Source: Hungatella sp. UBA3048 (lineage in GTDB: Bacteria > Bacillota > Clostridia > Lachnospirales > Lachnospiraceae). From it: a stretch of 64,000 nt of DNA. The notes under the pieces are model-generated. The model worked only from the letters and a program-made list of their open reading frames with translations, did no database searches and was not told the DNA's origin. Positions 44,397 through 52,777 of this stretch are shown in pieces (within the stretch, counting starts at the first letter, position 1; the number at the start of each line of letters is the position of its first letter). The stretch covers positions 5,204 to 69,203 of the forward strand of contig DFCS01000017.1 in NCBI GenBank assembly GCA_002367105.1. Direction: 5' to 3'. Made by a program: the position numbers and the translations under genes.

Positions 44397-44864
44397 ATGA
44401 TTAGAAAATATACAGAACGTCCCGACATTGATATTTTGTATGATGGCACTTTTCGTTTTTCATCACGGTATATGATGGAAGATGCCTTAAAAAACCGTGT
44501 TACACGGTTTTGTGATACTTTCTCTCCCTTTTTTGATTTTTCGTATGGAAAATGTATCGCAAAAAAAGCAGCACAATTTTATGAAGAAGAACTACGCAAG
44601 AATAGCATTTCAGTACAGAGGCGTGATTTAAGAGATAGCATGGAAAATTTAATATTTAGATATTATATCGATATTTACTCTTCACATGCGAAGCATGATG
44701 ATATAATCAAAAGAGCAATAATCCAAAAGAATTCCGATGGATTATATCGATATGAATTGCCAATTCCTGTATTGTTGTCTTATATCGAAAGTTTTTATAA
44801 AAAAGTCGATGCCTTTTATGAAGAGGCTTATAATTTTATAAAGAAAGAATATATACGCAAGTGA
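44397..44864 (+). CDS. Hypothetical protein of the cargo block
   Basis: A 155-residue soluble, charged protein with a mostly helical pattern, many Tyr, Phe and Lys residues and no recognised motif. A ribosome site (GGGGTAGG) stands before the ATG, and the gene follows the ferredoxin fusion after 106 bases. Low GC like its neighbours. I cannot assign a role. Confidence 0.55.
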   Translation: MIRKYTERPDIDILYDGTFRFSSRYMMEDALKNRVTRFCDTFSPFFDFSYGKCIAKKAAQFYEEELRKNSISVQRRDLRDSMENLIFRYYIDIYSSHAKHDDIIKRAIIQKNSDGLYRYELPIPVLLSYIESFYKKVDAFYEEAYNFIKKEYIRK

Positions 44865-45042
44865 TACGGTACATAGTCGAAACGATTAAACAGTTGATTA
44901 TATCTGATTAACATCAGTTACTGTGCTACTTCTACCTGAGTATAAACAGTTTGAATTACCTCTTTAAAACCAGCAAGCCATCTACACAAAAACCAGAATT
45001 TCCTGTACTCTACGGTGTCATAAGGACATTGGAGGTGGAGGA

Positions 45043-45392
45043 GTGCTAATAGATCAATTACCTAAGGATACATCGAAACAGAAATCAATAAATAATCTGA
45101 TAGATGCAATTACAGGGTCATTGAATCAAGGGAATTCTTTTTTGCAAGATTCAAACGATAAATTTGCTGCAGCTTCCCTTTATATTCCGCAAGCGATGAC
45201 ACAAACAAAATATAGGGGGTATACATATGAAGTGAAAAACCAGGAATGGATTATGGATGCCCTCTTTTATGGTGGTACAGTGCTGTTTATAAGGTTTATG
45301 TACCGAGCGCCCATTATACGACTTATTTAACAATTAAAATAAATAAAAATCCGATAAATGGAAGTTATTCTTTCCATGATGCTTCTGTGTAG
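45043..45392 (+). pseudogene. Small hypothetical gene with a probable frameshift
   Basis: A GTG start behind GGAGGTGGAGG gives 79 codons in frame (LIDQLPKDTSKQ to ALFYGGT), after which the frame continues with an odd basic tail to a stop at 45330. Changing frame at 45279 gives a more protein-like continuation (AVYKVYVPSAHYTTYL, then KINKNPINGSYSF) to a TAG at 45390-45392, for a total of about 115 residues. A one-base loss near 45277-45280 would explain this. The stretch 44865-45042 before it has no gene. Function unknown; sequencing error is possible. Confidence 0.5.
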
Positions 45393-45496
45393 CAGAAAAT
45401 ATCTGTAATTTTAGTTATATATTATTTGCTTGAATACTGAAAGCAAAATCTATTTAGGAGGATACGGAATGACTAATAAGAGAAGGGAGGGCTTAT

Positions 45497-46087
45497 ATGT
45501 ATTGCCGCAATTGTGGAAAAGAGTATGAAGGAAATTTTTGTCCGGAATGTGGACTGGCTTCGGTGAAAACTTTCAAGCAAGCAGAAGAGAGTAGTAGTGA
45601 GGTTTTCGGAGCTGCAAATGAACAGGAAAAAAATCAAGAAGATTCTACTCAGAAAACTGAAGCTGATGGAATGGCGGTTTATTGGTTGGATAAGATTATT
45701 AATGGAATTTGTGGTGTGTTTGATATGCCTCAATTATCAGATGACCAATATAGAAATACTATGGTAAAAAGAAATTTAGCAGAATTTTTATTGAGTTTTC
45801 CTATAATGTTTTGGCTGCTTTCTTTATCATATAGGGTTTACAAGGATGAAGGATTAGGGACGGCTATTGTAGTTTTTTTAATGATTCTTATTGTTATCAG
45901 TATTATTCTCTGGATATTTGGGTTTGGAAAAGTTGAAAAGAGGTTGAAGAAATATGACCTGATAAAAAAGGAGGCAGGAAAAGAAGCGGCTGTCATTTCA
46001 ACGGAATCGAGTAATAATATCAATCCAGGTTGCATCGTGATGGTCGCTTTAATCTTATTCTTAATGGTTCTTATGTCATTTTGTTAG
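45497..46087 (+). CDS. Zinc-ribbon membrane protein
   Basis: A 196-residue protein. The N-terminus is a four-Cys zinc ribbon (MYCRNCGKEYEGNFCPECG), followed by a Glu/Ser/Gln-rich linker (about 22-58), a helix, and then hydrophobic segments at about 93-110, 120-142 and 176-195, so it is anchored in the membrane with the ribbon inside the cell. Such zinc-ribbon membrane proteins are common in Clostridia, with no defined role. The ATG of the next, larger zinc-ribbon protein directly follows its stop, so they form one unit. Confidence 0.7.
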   Translation: MYCRNCGKEYEGNFCPECGLASVKTFKQAEESSSEVFGAANEQEKNQEDSTQKTEADGMAVYWLDKIINGICGVFDMPQLSDDQYRNTMVKRNLAEFLLSFPIMFWLLSLSYRVYKDEGLGTAIVVFLMILIVISIILWIFGFGKVEKRLKKYDLIKKEAGKEAAVISTESSNNINPGCIVMVALILFLMVLMSFC

Positions 46088-47998
46088 ATGAAAAAAATCA
46101 CATTAAGATATTTGAAAAATCCAAAAAATTGTTCCTTAATAATAAGAGTAAATGCCTTGCTGATAACCCTTTGTATCATTATGTACGGATTAAATGAATT
46201 TTATTTTAAGGGAATTTTTAAAAACCTATGGATGCAGGGATACTATAATGATTATCTGGCAGGGATAATCCTTTTAGCAGCTGTGGAGCTGGTTACTTTA
46301 CTGTATTCTTCTAAGGAAGTTTCATTTATACAAACCGTAGTAGTAATGTTATTGGCAGGACTTTACTGGGAATTTATTGCTCCTTTATATATATTGGATT
46401 CAGTAACAGACCCAAGGGATCTGCTTGTTTATGAGGCAGGGGGAATCATTTGTTTTATTATTAACAAAAATATGATTAGGAGAATGAAAATGAAGTGTTT
46501 AAAATGTCAATATGATTTAAGTGATAAAGTAAGGTTTTGTCCCAGGTGTGGAGAGAAAGTTGTTCCAGTTAGATATTGCTCAAACTGTGGAGAAAAAATG
46601 GAGGAAGGAGCAAAATTTTGCGCTAAATGTGGGAATCCCGTAATGCATGAAAATATAGTACAGGAGCCTGTACAGGAGGAGAATACAGATAAAACTAATA
46701 AGCTGGCATCGAAAACTGAGGAAGCTGGCATTGATTTTGATAAAACTGAAATAGAGGATATAAGAAGCGTATTAGAGCCGGAGGGACAAACCATCAATGG
46801 AGGTATTGATTCAGAAAAGGCGGTACCGGAATACGGAACCAGGACATTGGAATCTTTCAAAAACGAGTTGAAGGAACTTGGGGACAGGGACAGTGAAAGT
46901 AAAGCGGTTATCATAATCTTTGGGACAGGTGTTTTCTATAAACATTTTTATCCGTTATTAAAGAATGATGAAAAGATTCTGGCAATCAGAAACATCCAAT
47001 CTAAGTTCCTTTTTGCAAGACATAGAAAAGAATTTGTTGCGGTAACTGACAACCGGGTGATTAAGTTTGAGAAGATGCAGTATTTCAAGCCAAAGACAGA
47101 AAGCTGCTATTTGAGTGATATAAGGGAGATTATGGCAGACAGCCCATCTAATGCGGTGTCGGGTACTTTTATCGGAGAGAAGTTGGGCATTATCCATTCC
47201 GATGGGCAGATTAATATGCGAATGGTTGGAAAAGAAGCTGCGTCCCAATTAAGAGATAGTATATTGGCGGCTAAAGAAAGAGCATACACTGATAATCACA
47301 GTGATTGTGATGTGCAGCCTCCAAGAATTGATTTGATGAAAGAAGAGGGTAAGTATCGAAAAAAGAAATCTATAATTGGACTAGCAATTGTAGGTATCTT
47401 AGTTGTGGCAGCATTGTTTATGACGAAGAGTGGAGAAACTTTCTCATTAAATGAAGATGGCAGTGATGGCGCAGCTACAGTAGAGGAAAGTTCTCAAATG
47501 GATGAAGTGACAGATGAAAGTGCTACAGTTGCGGATCAGCAACAATCACACAATGTAACGTATTATGATTTTGGCAGAACTGAAGTTCCTATAAATGAAA
47601 TTCTGTTTGATGATAATTATGAATTTGCAAACAGTAGTACTCTTATGGCTTATGGCGAGGAAGGTGACTATTTCAGATTCAGTGGACGTTATACAGATGA
47701 AGGGATTGATATAGAACAGGCTGCAGAGTTATTTAATTATCCTGATTGGATCGATATTAATTCCATGCGTGATGTAACGGGATATATATTTATAGATGAT
47801 GCATATAGTGAAGAGTATAATGATACGTATTATATGTTTTTATATGCAGGTAGTCCAACTGCAATTTATTCTACCCCTACTTCAGGCGATATGCAAGGTT
47901 TAACTAATCTGTATGGCCAAATTATAGAAATATATCGGGGAGCCGATGGCGTCAATGTTATAGCTGTAGCTGGAAAAGCTGCATTGAAATACGAATAA
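46088..47998 (+). CDS. Multidomain zinc-ribbon / PH-like membrane protein
   Basis: A 636-residue protein. Residues 15-130 hold three or four membrane segments. Two zinc ribbons follow: C137, C140, C151, C154 and C164, C167, C178, C181. After an acidic linker comes a bacterial PH-like domain at about 285-400 (DEKILAIRNIQSKF, FVAVTDNRVIKFEKM, GQINMRMVGKEAASQLRDSI in part), then one transmembrane helix near 433-450 and an outside domain of 190 residues. An AGGAG with an ATG (M135, at 46490) lies inside, right before the first ribbon, so a shorter product may also be made, or two ancestral genes have fused. A strong terminator follows. Confidence 0.7.
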   Translation: MKKITLRYLKNPKNCSLIIRVNALLITLCIIMYGLNEFYFKGIFKNLWMQGYYNDYLAGIILLAAVELVTLLYSSKEVSFIQTVVVMLLAGLYWEFIAPLYILDSVTDPRDLLVYEAGGIICFIINKNMIRRMKMKCLKCQYDLSDKVRFCPRCGEKVVPVRYCSNCGEKMEEGAKFCAKCGNPVMHENIVQEPVQEENTDKTNKLASKTEEAGIDFDKTEIEDIRSVLEPEGQTINGGIDSEKAVPEYGTRTLESFKNELKELGDRDSESKAVIIIFGTGVFYKHFYPLLKNDEKILAIRNIQSKFLFARHRKEFVAVTDNRVIKFEKMQYFKPKTESCYLSDIREIMADSPSNAVSGTFIGEKLGIIHSDGQINMRMVGKEAASQLRDSILAAKERAYTDNHSDCDVQPPRIDLMKEEGKYRKKKSIIGLAIVGILVVAALFMTKSGETFSLNEDGSDGAATVEESSQMDEVTDESATVADQQQSHNVTYYDFGRTEVPINEILFDDNYEFANSSTLMAYGEEGDYFRFSGRYTDEGIDIEQAAELFNYPDWIDINSMRDVTGYIFIDDAYSEEYNDTYYMFLYAGSPTAIYSTPTSGDMQGLTNLYGQIIEIYRGADGVNVIAVAGKAALKYE

Positions 47999-48006
47999 TT
48001 AATCTA

Positions 48007-48043
48007 AATAAACCAGGATATACATTCCTGGTTTATTTTTTTT
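48007..48043 (+). terminator. Terminator of the cargo block, target of group IIC introns
   Basis: Perfect stem AATAAACCAGGA / TCCTGGTTTATT with a loop of seven bases and a run of eight T. The group II intron begins two bases after the T-run. Confidence 0.9.
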
Positions 48044-48044
48044 G

Positions 48045-49949
48045 GTGTGCCCGGCGGGCGCATGTTCTAATGAGTGCAAGTCTCGAATCCGCCCGGTAGT
48101 GGGAAGGATATAGCCAAGACCAAGGGTGTCGTCCGTGAGGACGAATCTGAAGGAAGGTGGAGGCAAATCTCTGGTCTGACGAATAGAAATCTTATCAGGC
48201 TGTAAATGGGGGTAAGGTTGCCAAACAAGCCAAAGCCCAATAACTACACGGAACCATTTGCAGTAAATAAGGCAGATAGATGGAGAGAAAGAGCATGCGA
48301 GTACCCGGGGAGATCTCACGGACGTGGAGAGTTTTTTTTTACGAACGACGGTTGAAATAAGATTTATCGTGAGAAGTCAGCAGAAACCATAGTACCATGC
48401 CAGTCGACGGGTATGGGAAGGGTGGAACCTTAGGAGGTGGGAGTAAATGAATGTTACCGAAGTCGAGAAAAGAGAGAGCACAAAACATTGCTGTAGCAAT
48501 GGCTGCCGCCGGAGGGATAGTGCGGAACACGAAGAGAATGGCGGAGCGCTTATTGACAAGAGGATAACTGAAAGCAACGCCACCAACGCCGACAGAAAAG
48601 TAGATGGATTGCTGGAAATAATCGTCAGTAATGAAAACTTAAACCGTGCATACCAACGAGTGAAACGGAATAAGGGAGCAGGCGGAGTCGATGGAATGGA
48701 AGTAAATGAACTTTTACAGTATCTAAAAGACAATGGCGAGAAAATAAGGAAATCCATACTGGCAGGAACCTATCAGCCAGCCCCGGTAAGGAGGGTAGAG
48801 ATACCCAAAGAAAACGGGAAGAAAAGAAAACTGGGAATACCAACAGCAGTAGACCGTGTCATTCAACAGGCAATTGCCCAGATATTAACGCCCATATATG
48901 AAGAGAAATTCGTGGAAACGAGTTACGGATTCAGACCGGGAAAGAGTGCCCATGATGCCCTGTTAAAGTGCCAGACATATCTGGAAGAAGGGTATGTTTG
49001 GACGGTAGATATGGACCTGGAAAAGTTTTTCGATACTGTGAACCAGAGTAAACTTATACAAGTCCTGTCAAAGGATATCAAAGATGGAAGGGTGATATCC
49101 CTGATCCATAAATATCTAAAGGCAGGAGCAGTATGGTGTGAAAAGTTCGAGGAAACAGGAATCGGTGTACCACAGGGAGGACCGCTTAGTCCTCTTTGTG
49201 GAAATATCATGCTAAATGAACTGGACCAGGAACTAAGGAATAGAGGGCACCGTTTCGTCCGCTATGCGGACGATATGGTGATATTCTGCAAAAGTAAAGC
49301 AAGTGCAAAGCAGACACTTACCCATATCATACCGTATATAGAGAAGAAGTTGTTCTTAAAAGTGAACCGGGAAAAGACGAATGTATCATATGCAGGGAAA
49401 ATAAAATTTCTGGGGTATGGTTTCTATAAGAGTCGTTTGGGCTTTCGAATGAGAGTACATGGGAAGAGCAAAGAAAAGATGAAGGCAAAGGTCAAGGAAC
49501 TCACAAGTAGGAGAAATATCCAAAGCTATGAAGAGTGGAAAAGAAAAATGAAACAATTCATAGTGGGATGGATAAACTACTACAAGCTGGCAGATATGGA
49601 AAATCTGTTAAAAGAGACGGACGAATGGATGAGGAGACGAATCCGAATGGTATTCTGGAAGTGTTGGAAAAGAGTGAAAACGAGGTATCGAAACCTTGAG
49701 AGCCTTGGAATCAGCAAAACCAATGCAGGAATCCTTGCAAATACAAGGAAAGGCTACTGGCGTACAGCCAGCAGCCCAATTCTAAAAGCAGCCCTGACGA
49801 ATCAAAGGATAGAAAAGGACGGCTTTCAGTTTTTCAATTCTTACTACAAATCTGTGATAGCGTAAACTAGGGAAACGCCCAGTACCGAACGGTATGCTGG
49901 GTGTTGTGAGAGGTCGGCTGACTAACTAATGGTCAGCCTCCTACTCGAT
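48045..49949 (+). mobile_element. Complete group IIC intron
   Basis: The 5' end GTGTGCCC fits the GUGYG rule. Domain V is at 49875-49904: ACGCCCAG-TACC-GAAC-GGTA-TG-CTGGGTGT, with a CGC catalytic triad (typical of class C) and a two-base bulge. Domain VI is at 49908-49946, with a bulged A at 49943, seven bases from a 3' end ...CGAT at 49949. The intron codes for a reverse transcriptase without an endonuclease domain and sits just behind a terminator. All of this is characteristic of group IIC introns, which use terminator hairpins as targets. Confidence 0.9.
48447..49865 (+). CDS. ltrA: Group II intron reverse transcriptase/maturase
   Basis: A 472-residue intron-encoded protein. RT domain from about 60 to 330: NKGAGGVDGMEV, KRKLGIPTAVDRVIQQA, YGFRPGKSAHDAL, DMDLEKFFDTVNQ, GVPQGGPLSPL and the catalytic YADD at 273-276. 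The maturase (X) domain GIIM-like region follows (WINYYKLAD near 380). It ends at YYKSVIA without an HNH endonuclease, as in class C. It lies in domain IV of the intron. It splices the RNA and copies it into DNA at terminators. GGAGGTGGGA precedes the ATG. Confidence 0.94.
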   Translation: MNVTEVEKRESTKHCCSNGCRRRDSAEHEENGGALIDKRITESNATNADRKVDGLLEIIVSNENLNRAYQRVKRNKGAGGVDGMEVNELLQYLKDNGEKIRKSILAGTYQPAPVRRVEIPKENGKKRKLGIPTAVDRVIQQAIAQILTPIYEEKFVETSYGFRPGKSAHDALLKCQTYLEEGYVWTVDMDLEKFFDTVNQSKLIQVLSKDIKDGRVISLIHKYLKAGAVWCEKFEETGIGVPQGGPLSPLCGNIMLNELDQELRNRGHRFVRYADDMVIFCKSKASAKQTLTHIIPYIEKKLFLKVNREKTNVSYAGKIKFLGYGFYKSRLGFRMRVHGKSKEKMKAKVKELTSRRNIQSYEEWKRKMKQFIVGWINYYKLADMENLLKETDEWMRRRIRMVFWKCWKRVKTRYRNLESLGISKTNAGILANTRKGYWRTASSPILKAALTNQRIEKDGFQFFNSYYKSVIA

Positions 49950-49950
49950 T

Positions 49951-50335
49951 GTGCCAAGCATGGCACTAATCTAGTCAGTGAAAGTCTGACCACGGGTATT
50001 TACCGCCAAGTGTAGCGGAGCGCAAGTTGGTGTCAGTAATGGCATAGATGAAGGAAGCGCATAGCAAAGTTCTTGAGCCTACGAACAGAAACTTGATAAG
50101 GCGATGAGGTGGGTAAGGTTGCATAACAAACCGAAGCCCAAAAGGTAAACGTATAACCAAAATTGTAAATTAAGAGGTTGTGGAATGAAAGATTAGTGTC
50201 TTACCTTGGGAGACCCTACCCACACATCGAAAGATGTGGTCGAAAAAGGTTTAGGGAGGGAGTCAGATGATGTCATAGTAGGCGTAACAGCTGAAGGACT
50301 GAAACGATTTATAGTACAAATCGTTATTAAGAGAA
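49951..50335 (+). mobile_element. 5' fragment of a second group II intron
   Basis: Begins GTGCCAAGCATGGCAC, one base after the 3' end of the first intron, and carries domain I landmarks that parallel it: GGGTAAGGTTGC near 50111 and AAACCGAAGCCCAA near 50130, compared with GGGTAAGGTTGCC and AAGCCAAAGCCCAA in the first intron. It runs into the typical region before an intron ORF (GGGAGGGAGTCAGATG near 50252), but no reverse transcriptase, domain V or domain VI follows. The fragment breaks off around 50300-50340. Confidence 0.75.
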
Positions 50336-50341
50336 TGGTGC

Positions 50342-50755
50342 ATGAACCAGAAATCAGATGGATTCTTTATAAATAATAATAGATATGCATCTTATTATAC
50401 TGAAAAGGATATATCTTTTGTACTTACTGAAGATCATAGATTAGTTGAAAATACTGATGAGATTTCAGAGATATCATCAGGTTTAACAAGGTGTTATAGG
50501 ATTACATGTAATACTGTAGAAGAGTTTAAGAAATACAGCATATCTGAGAGGATATATAATGTTGGCCCTGTGGAGCAATTAACAGCATATGTTTTTATTA
50601 ATATGGAAGATGATATGTTAGAGGGATATGCTATGGTCCAAGGTACTGAAAGGATTCATATAATTGAAACCATATCAGCCCAGTTGAGAAGTGATATATT
50701 AGAGTTCTTAATGATTACATATCCACTCGTCAACTTCAGGAGTGATTTATATTAA
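50342..50755 (+). CDS. Hypothetical protein behind the intron fragment
   Basis: A 137-residue soluble protein with no recognised family, beta-rich and containing many Ile, Glu and Tyr (VEQLTAYVFINMEDDMLEGY in part). No good ribosome site precedes the ATG, and it begins where the second intron fragment ends, so it may be the 3' part of a gene cut by a deletion. A further tiny frame of 29 codons at 50757-50846 (MAGDGKKQHHLSF) could be another remnant. Low GC. Confidence 0.45.
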   Translation: MNQKSDGFFINNNRYASYYTEKDISFVLTEDHRLVENTDEISEISSGLTRCYRITCNTVEEFKKYSISERIYNVGPVEQLTAYVFINMEDDMLEGYAMVQGTERIHIIETISAQLRSDILEFLMITYPLVNFRSDLY

Positions 50756-50909
50756 GATGGCTGGTGATGGTAAGAAGCAGCACCACTTATCTTTTCCTCC
50801 TTCTGAAAGAGATGTTATCAGGAGACTCATTAATGATGGAATGTAAAAATACTGTATGCTACGAATAAGCCTAGATATATAAATATTTTAAGCATTTTAA
50901 AATAAAAAA

Positions 50910-50938
50910 TTGACATGATTTAAATTTATGCTTATATA
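50910..50938 (+). promoter_or_regulatory. Promoter of the recombination operon
   Basis: TTGACA at 50910-50915, 17-base spacer, TATATA at 50933-50938, 49 bases before the DUF932 start. Confidence 0.8.
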
Positions 50939-50987
50939 TTATCTCCTTGAATACCGATCAATAAATCAATCAAGGAGGTAAATTTTT

Positions 50988-51920
50988 ATGTCAGCAAATG
51001 TAGAAACAATGTTTTACACAAGAGAAAAACCCTGGCATGGGCTGGGGAAAATGGTAATGGAAGCACCTACATCAAAAGAAGCCCTGACTTTGGCCGGACT
51101 GGACTGGCAGGTGACACAAAAGTCCATTGTAACAGAAGATGGAATTCCTATTCCAGGCTTTAAGGCAAACATTCGAGATACCGATGAAAAGGTACTGGGA
51201 GTCGTTACTGACCGCTATAAAGTAGTTCAAAATGAAGAGGCATTTGTTTTTACGGATGAGCTTCTTGGCGAAGGAGTCACCTATGAAACTGCTGGGAGTC
51301 TTCAGGAGGGGAGGCGTACATGGATATTAGCAAAACTCCCTCACCGATATATCATTTCCGGCGATGAGGTTATTCCGTATCTTGTTTTTATGAACAGTCA
51401 TGATGGAACTGGGGCGATTAAAGCCGCCATGTCTCCTATTCGGGTGGTTTGCAACAATACCCTTAACCTGGCACTGAAGAATGCGAAACGGATATGGTCG
51501 ACAAACCATACCGGAAATATTTCTGGAAAATTAGATGATGCTAGAGATACCTTATTTTATGCCGATCTGTATATGGGAGAATTGGGAAAAGAAATTGATC
51601 GATTGAACCGGATCAAGCTATCAGATCGTCAGGTATATGAGTATATTGATACCATGTTCCCTCTGTTGGAAAACCCATCCGATCAGCAGAAAAAGAACCT
51701 GATGCAGATGAAGGAAGATATGAAACTTCGGTATTTTGAGGCACCGGATCTGGCTCATACAGGAAAGAACGCCTATCGGTTCATCAATGCTGTTTCGGAT
51801 TTTGCAACACATGCGAGACCCCTTCGGGAACGGGCCAACTATAAAGAAAGCCTATTTTCCAGAACGATAGAAGGAAATGCTATGATTGACAGAGCTTATG
51901 AACTGGTACAAGCCGCTTAG
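50988..51920 (+). CDS. DUF932 phage/plasmid-like protein
   Basis: A 310-residue protein of the DUF932 / 'phage/plasmid-like' family (MFYTREKPWHGLGKMV at the N-terminus, VTDRYKVVQNEEAF, AAMSPIRVVCNNTLNLAL). It is common on phages, plasmids and conjugative elements, often near recombination genes, and its reaction is unknown. AAGGAGG precedes the ATG. First gene of the operon with RadC, YqaJ and RecT. The next frame starts inside its 3' end. Confidence 0.88.
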   Translation: MSANVETMFYTREKPWHGLGKMVMEAPTSKEALTLAGLDWQVTQKSIVTEDGIPIPGFKANIRDTDEKVLGVVTDRYKVVQNEEAFVFTDELLGEGVTYETAGSLQEGRRTWILAKLPHRYIISGDEVIPYLVFMNSHDGTGAIKAAMSPIRVVCNNTLNLALKNAKRIWSTNHTGNISGKLDDARDTLFYADLYMGELGKEIDRLNRIKLSDRQVYEYIDTMFPLLENPSDQQKKNLMQMKEDMKLRYFEAPDLAHTGKNAYRFINAVSDFATHARPLRERANYKESLFSRTIEGNAMIDRAYELVQAA

Positions 51921-52140
51921 GGGCCCTGAAAAGTGGCCCAATCTTTACCAGTGCAAAGATTACTCTGAAATATGCAGTCATTTTAGTGTGGAAGAAATGA
52001 AGCTTTTTGAAGAACAGTTGTCGGAATATCTTTGCATGGGGAACATAACGGAAGAATATTTATCGGCCGTTCCAATGGTAGTGTGTTGGTATGAAGGGCT
52101 ACTGGAAACCAAGGATTTTATAGAAGAGACAATGTTATGA
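51898..52140 (+). CDS. Small hypothetical protein
   Basis: An 80-residue acidic helical protein (YSEICSHFSVEEMKLFEEQL in part) that starts within the last 23 bases of the DUF932 gene in another frame. No family recognised. No strong ribosome site, as expected for a coupled start. A hairpin terminator follows directly. Confidence 0.5.
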   Translation: MNWYKPLRGPEKWPNLYQCKDYSEICSHFSVEEMKLFEEQLSEYLCMGNITEEYLSAVPMVVCWYEGLLETKDFIEETML

Positions 52141-52144
52141 TGAG

Positions 52145-52177
52145 GGGATACCATAAAAGAGGTATCCCTGATTTTTT
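52145..52177 (+). terminator. Hairpin terminator before radC
   Basis: GGGATACC (52145-52152) pairs with GGTATCCC (52161-52168), then TGATTTTTT. It shows that the radC coding region starts after it, not at an earlier in-frame ATG. Confidence 0.75.
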
Positions 52178-52193
52178 AGAAAGGGAAAAATGG

Positions 52194-52715
52194 ATGAAAG
52201 AGAAAACTCAAATAGAAAGAATTACGGATTTGATGAGAAAGCCTGAAATCAAGAAGAGAATAGGAATTGTTCATCTTCAAATGGTGAAAGACAGTAAAAG
52301 CTTATGTGGATTATCACCGTTTTCAAGTCCACAAAAGGCAGTGGATATGATGAAACCTTTGTTTGAACTGTCGGATCGAGAGATGTTTGCCATTCTGTCA
52401 CTGAATGTAAAATTAGAACCAATGGCAGTGGAGATTGTGGCAGTGGGGGGAATTAGTACGTGTATTGTGGATGTAAGAAATATTTTTAAGCATGCACTTC
52501 TTAACAATGCTTCCTATGTGATCTGTTTCCACAACCATTTATCTGGAGATCCGGAGCCAAGCCATGAAGATCATATGATTACAGGAAGAATTCGGGAAAG
52601 CGGTAAATTGCTTGGCATTCCGTTGATTGACCACCTTATAATAGGTGAGTTTGGTTTTTATAGTTTCCAAGAATCAGGTTTAGTAGAACAGTGTGATTCT
52701 AATAATGTAGCCTGA
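52194..52715 (+). CDS. radC: RadC-like JAB-domain protein
   Basis: A 173-residue protein with the RadC JAMM/JAB motif: FHNHLSGDPEPSHEDHMIT, holding the His-x-His and the Asp metal ligands, near residues 118-137. The N-terminal helix-hairpin-helix of chromosomal RadC is absent; such short RadC proteins are typical of mobile elements, where their role is unclear (the link to DNA repair is doubtful). I use the ATG at 52194, behind GAAAGGGA, because the in-frame ATG at 52137 lies before a terminator hairpin. Confidence 0.85.
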   Translation: MKEKTQIERITDLMRKPEIKKRIGIVHLQMVKDSKSLCGLSPFSSPQKAVDMMKPLFELSDREMFAILSLNVKLEPMAVEIVAVGGISTCIVDVRNIFKHALLNNASYVICFHNHLSGDPEPSHEDHMITGRIRESGKLLGIPLIDHLIIGEFGFYSFQESGLVEQCDSNNVA

Positions 52716-52777
52716 GAGGGAAATCTCAAAAAAATAATAAGAGAGCAAAATGCTTTCTTAAAAAGTAGGAGGTATCT

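Noticed and set aside
45470..45526. Tiny frame ATGACTAATAAG before the zinc-ribbon gene
   Set aside because: Only 18 codons, overlapping the start of the real gene; probably the untranslated leader.
52137..52193. Longer N-terminus for RadC starting at 52137
   Set aside because: This stretch contains a perfect terminator hairpin with T-run, and a better ribosome site precedes the ATG at 52194.
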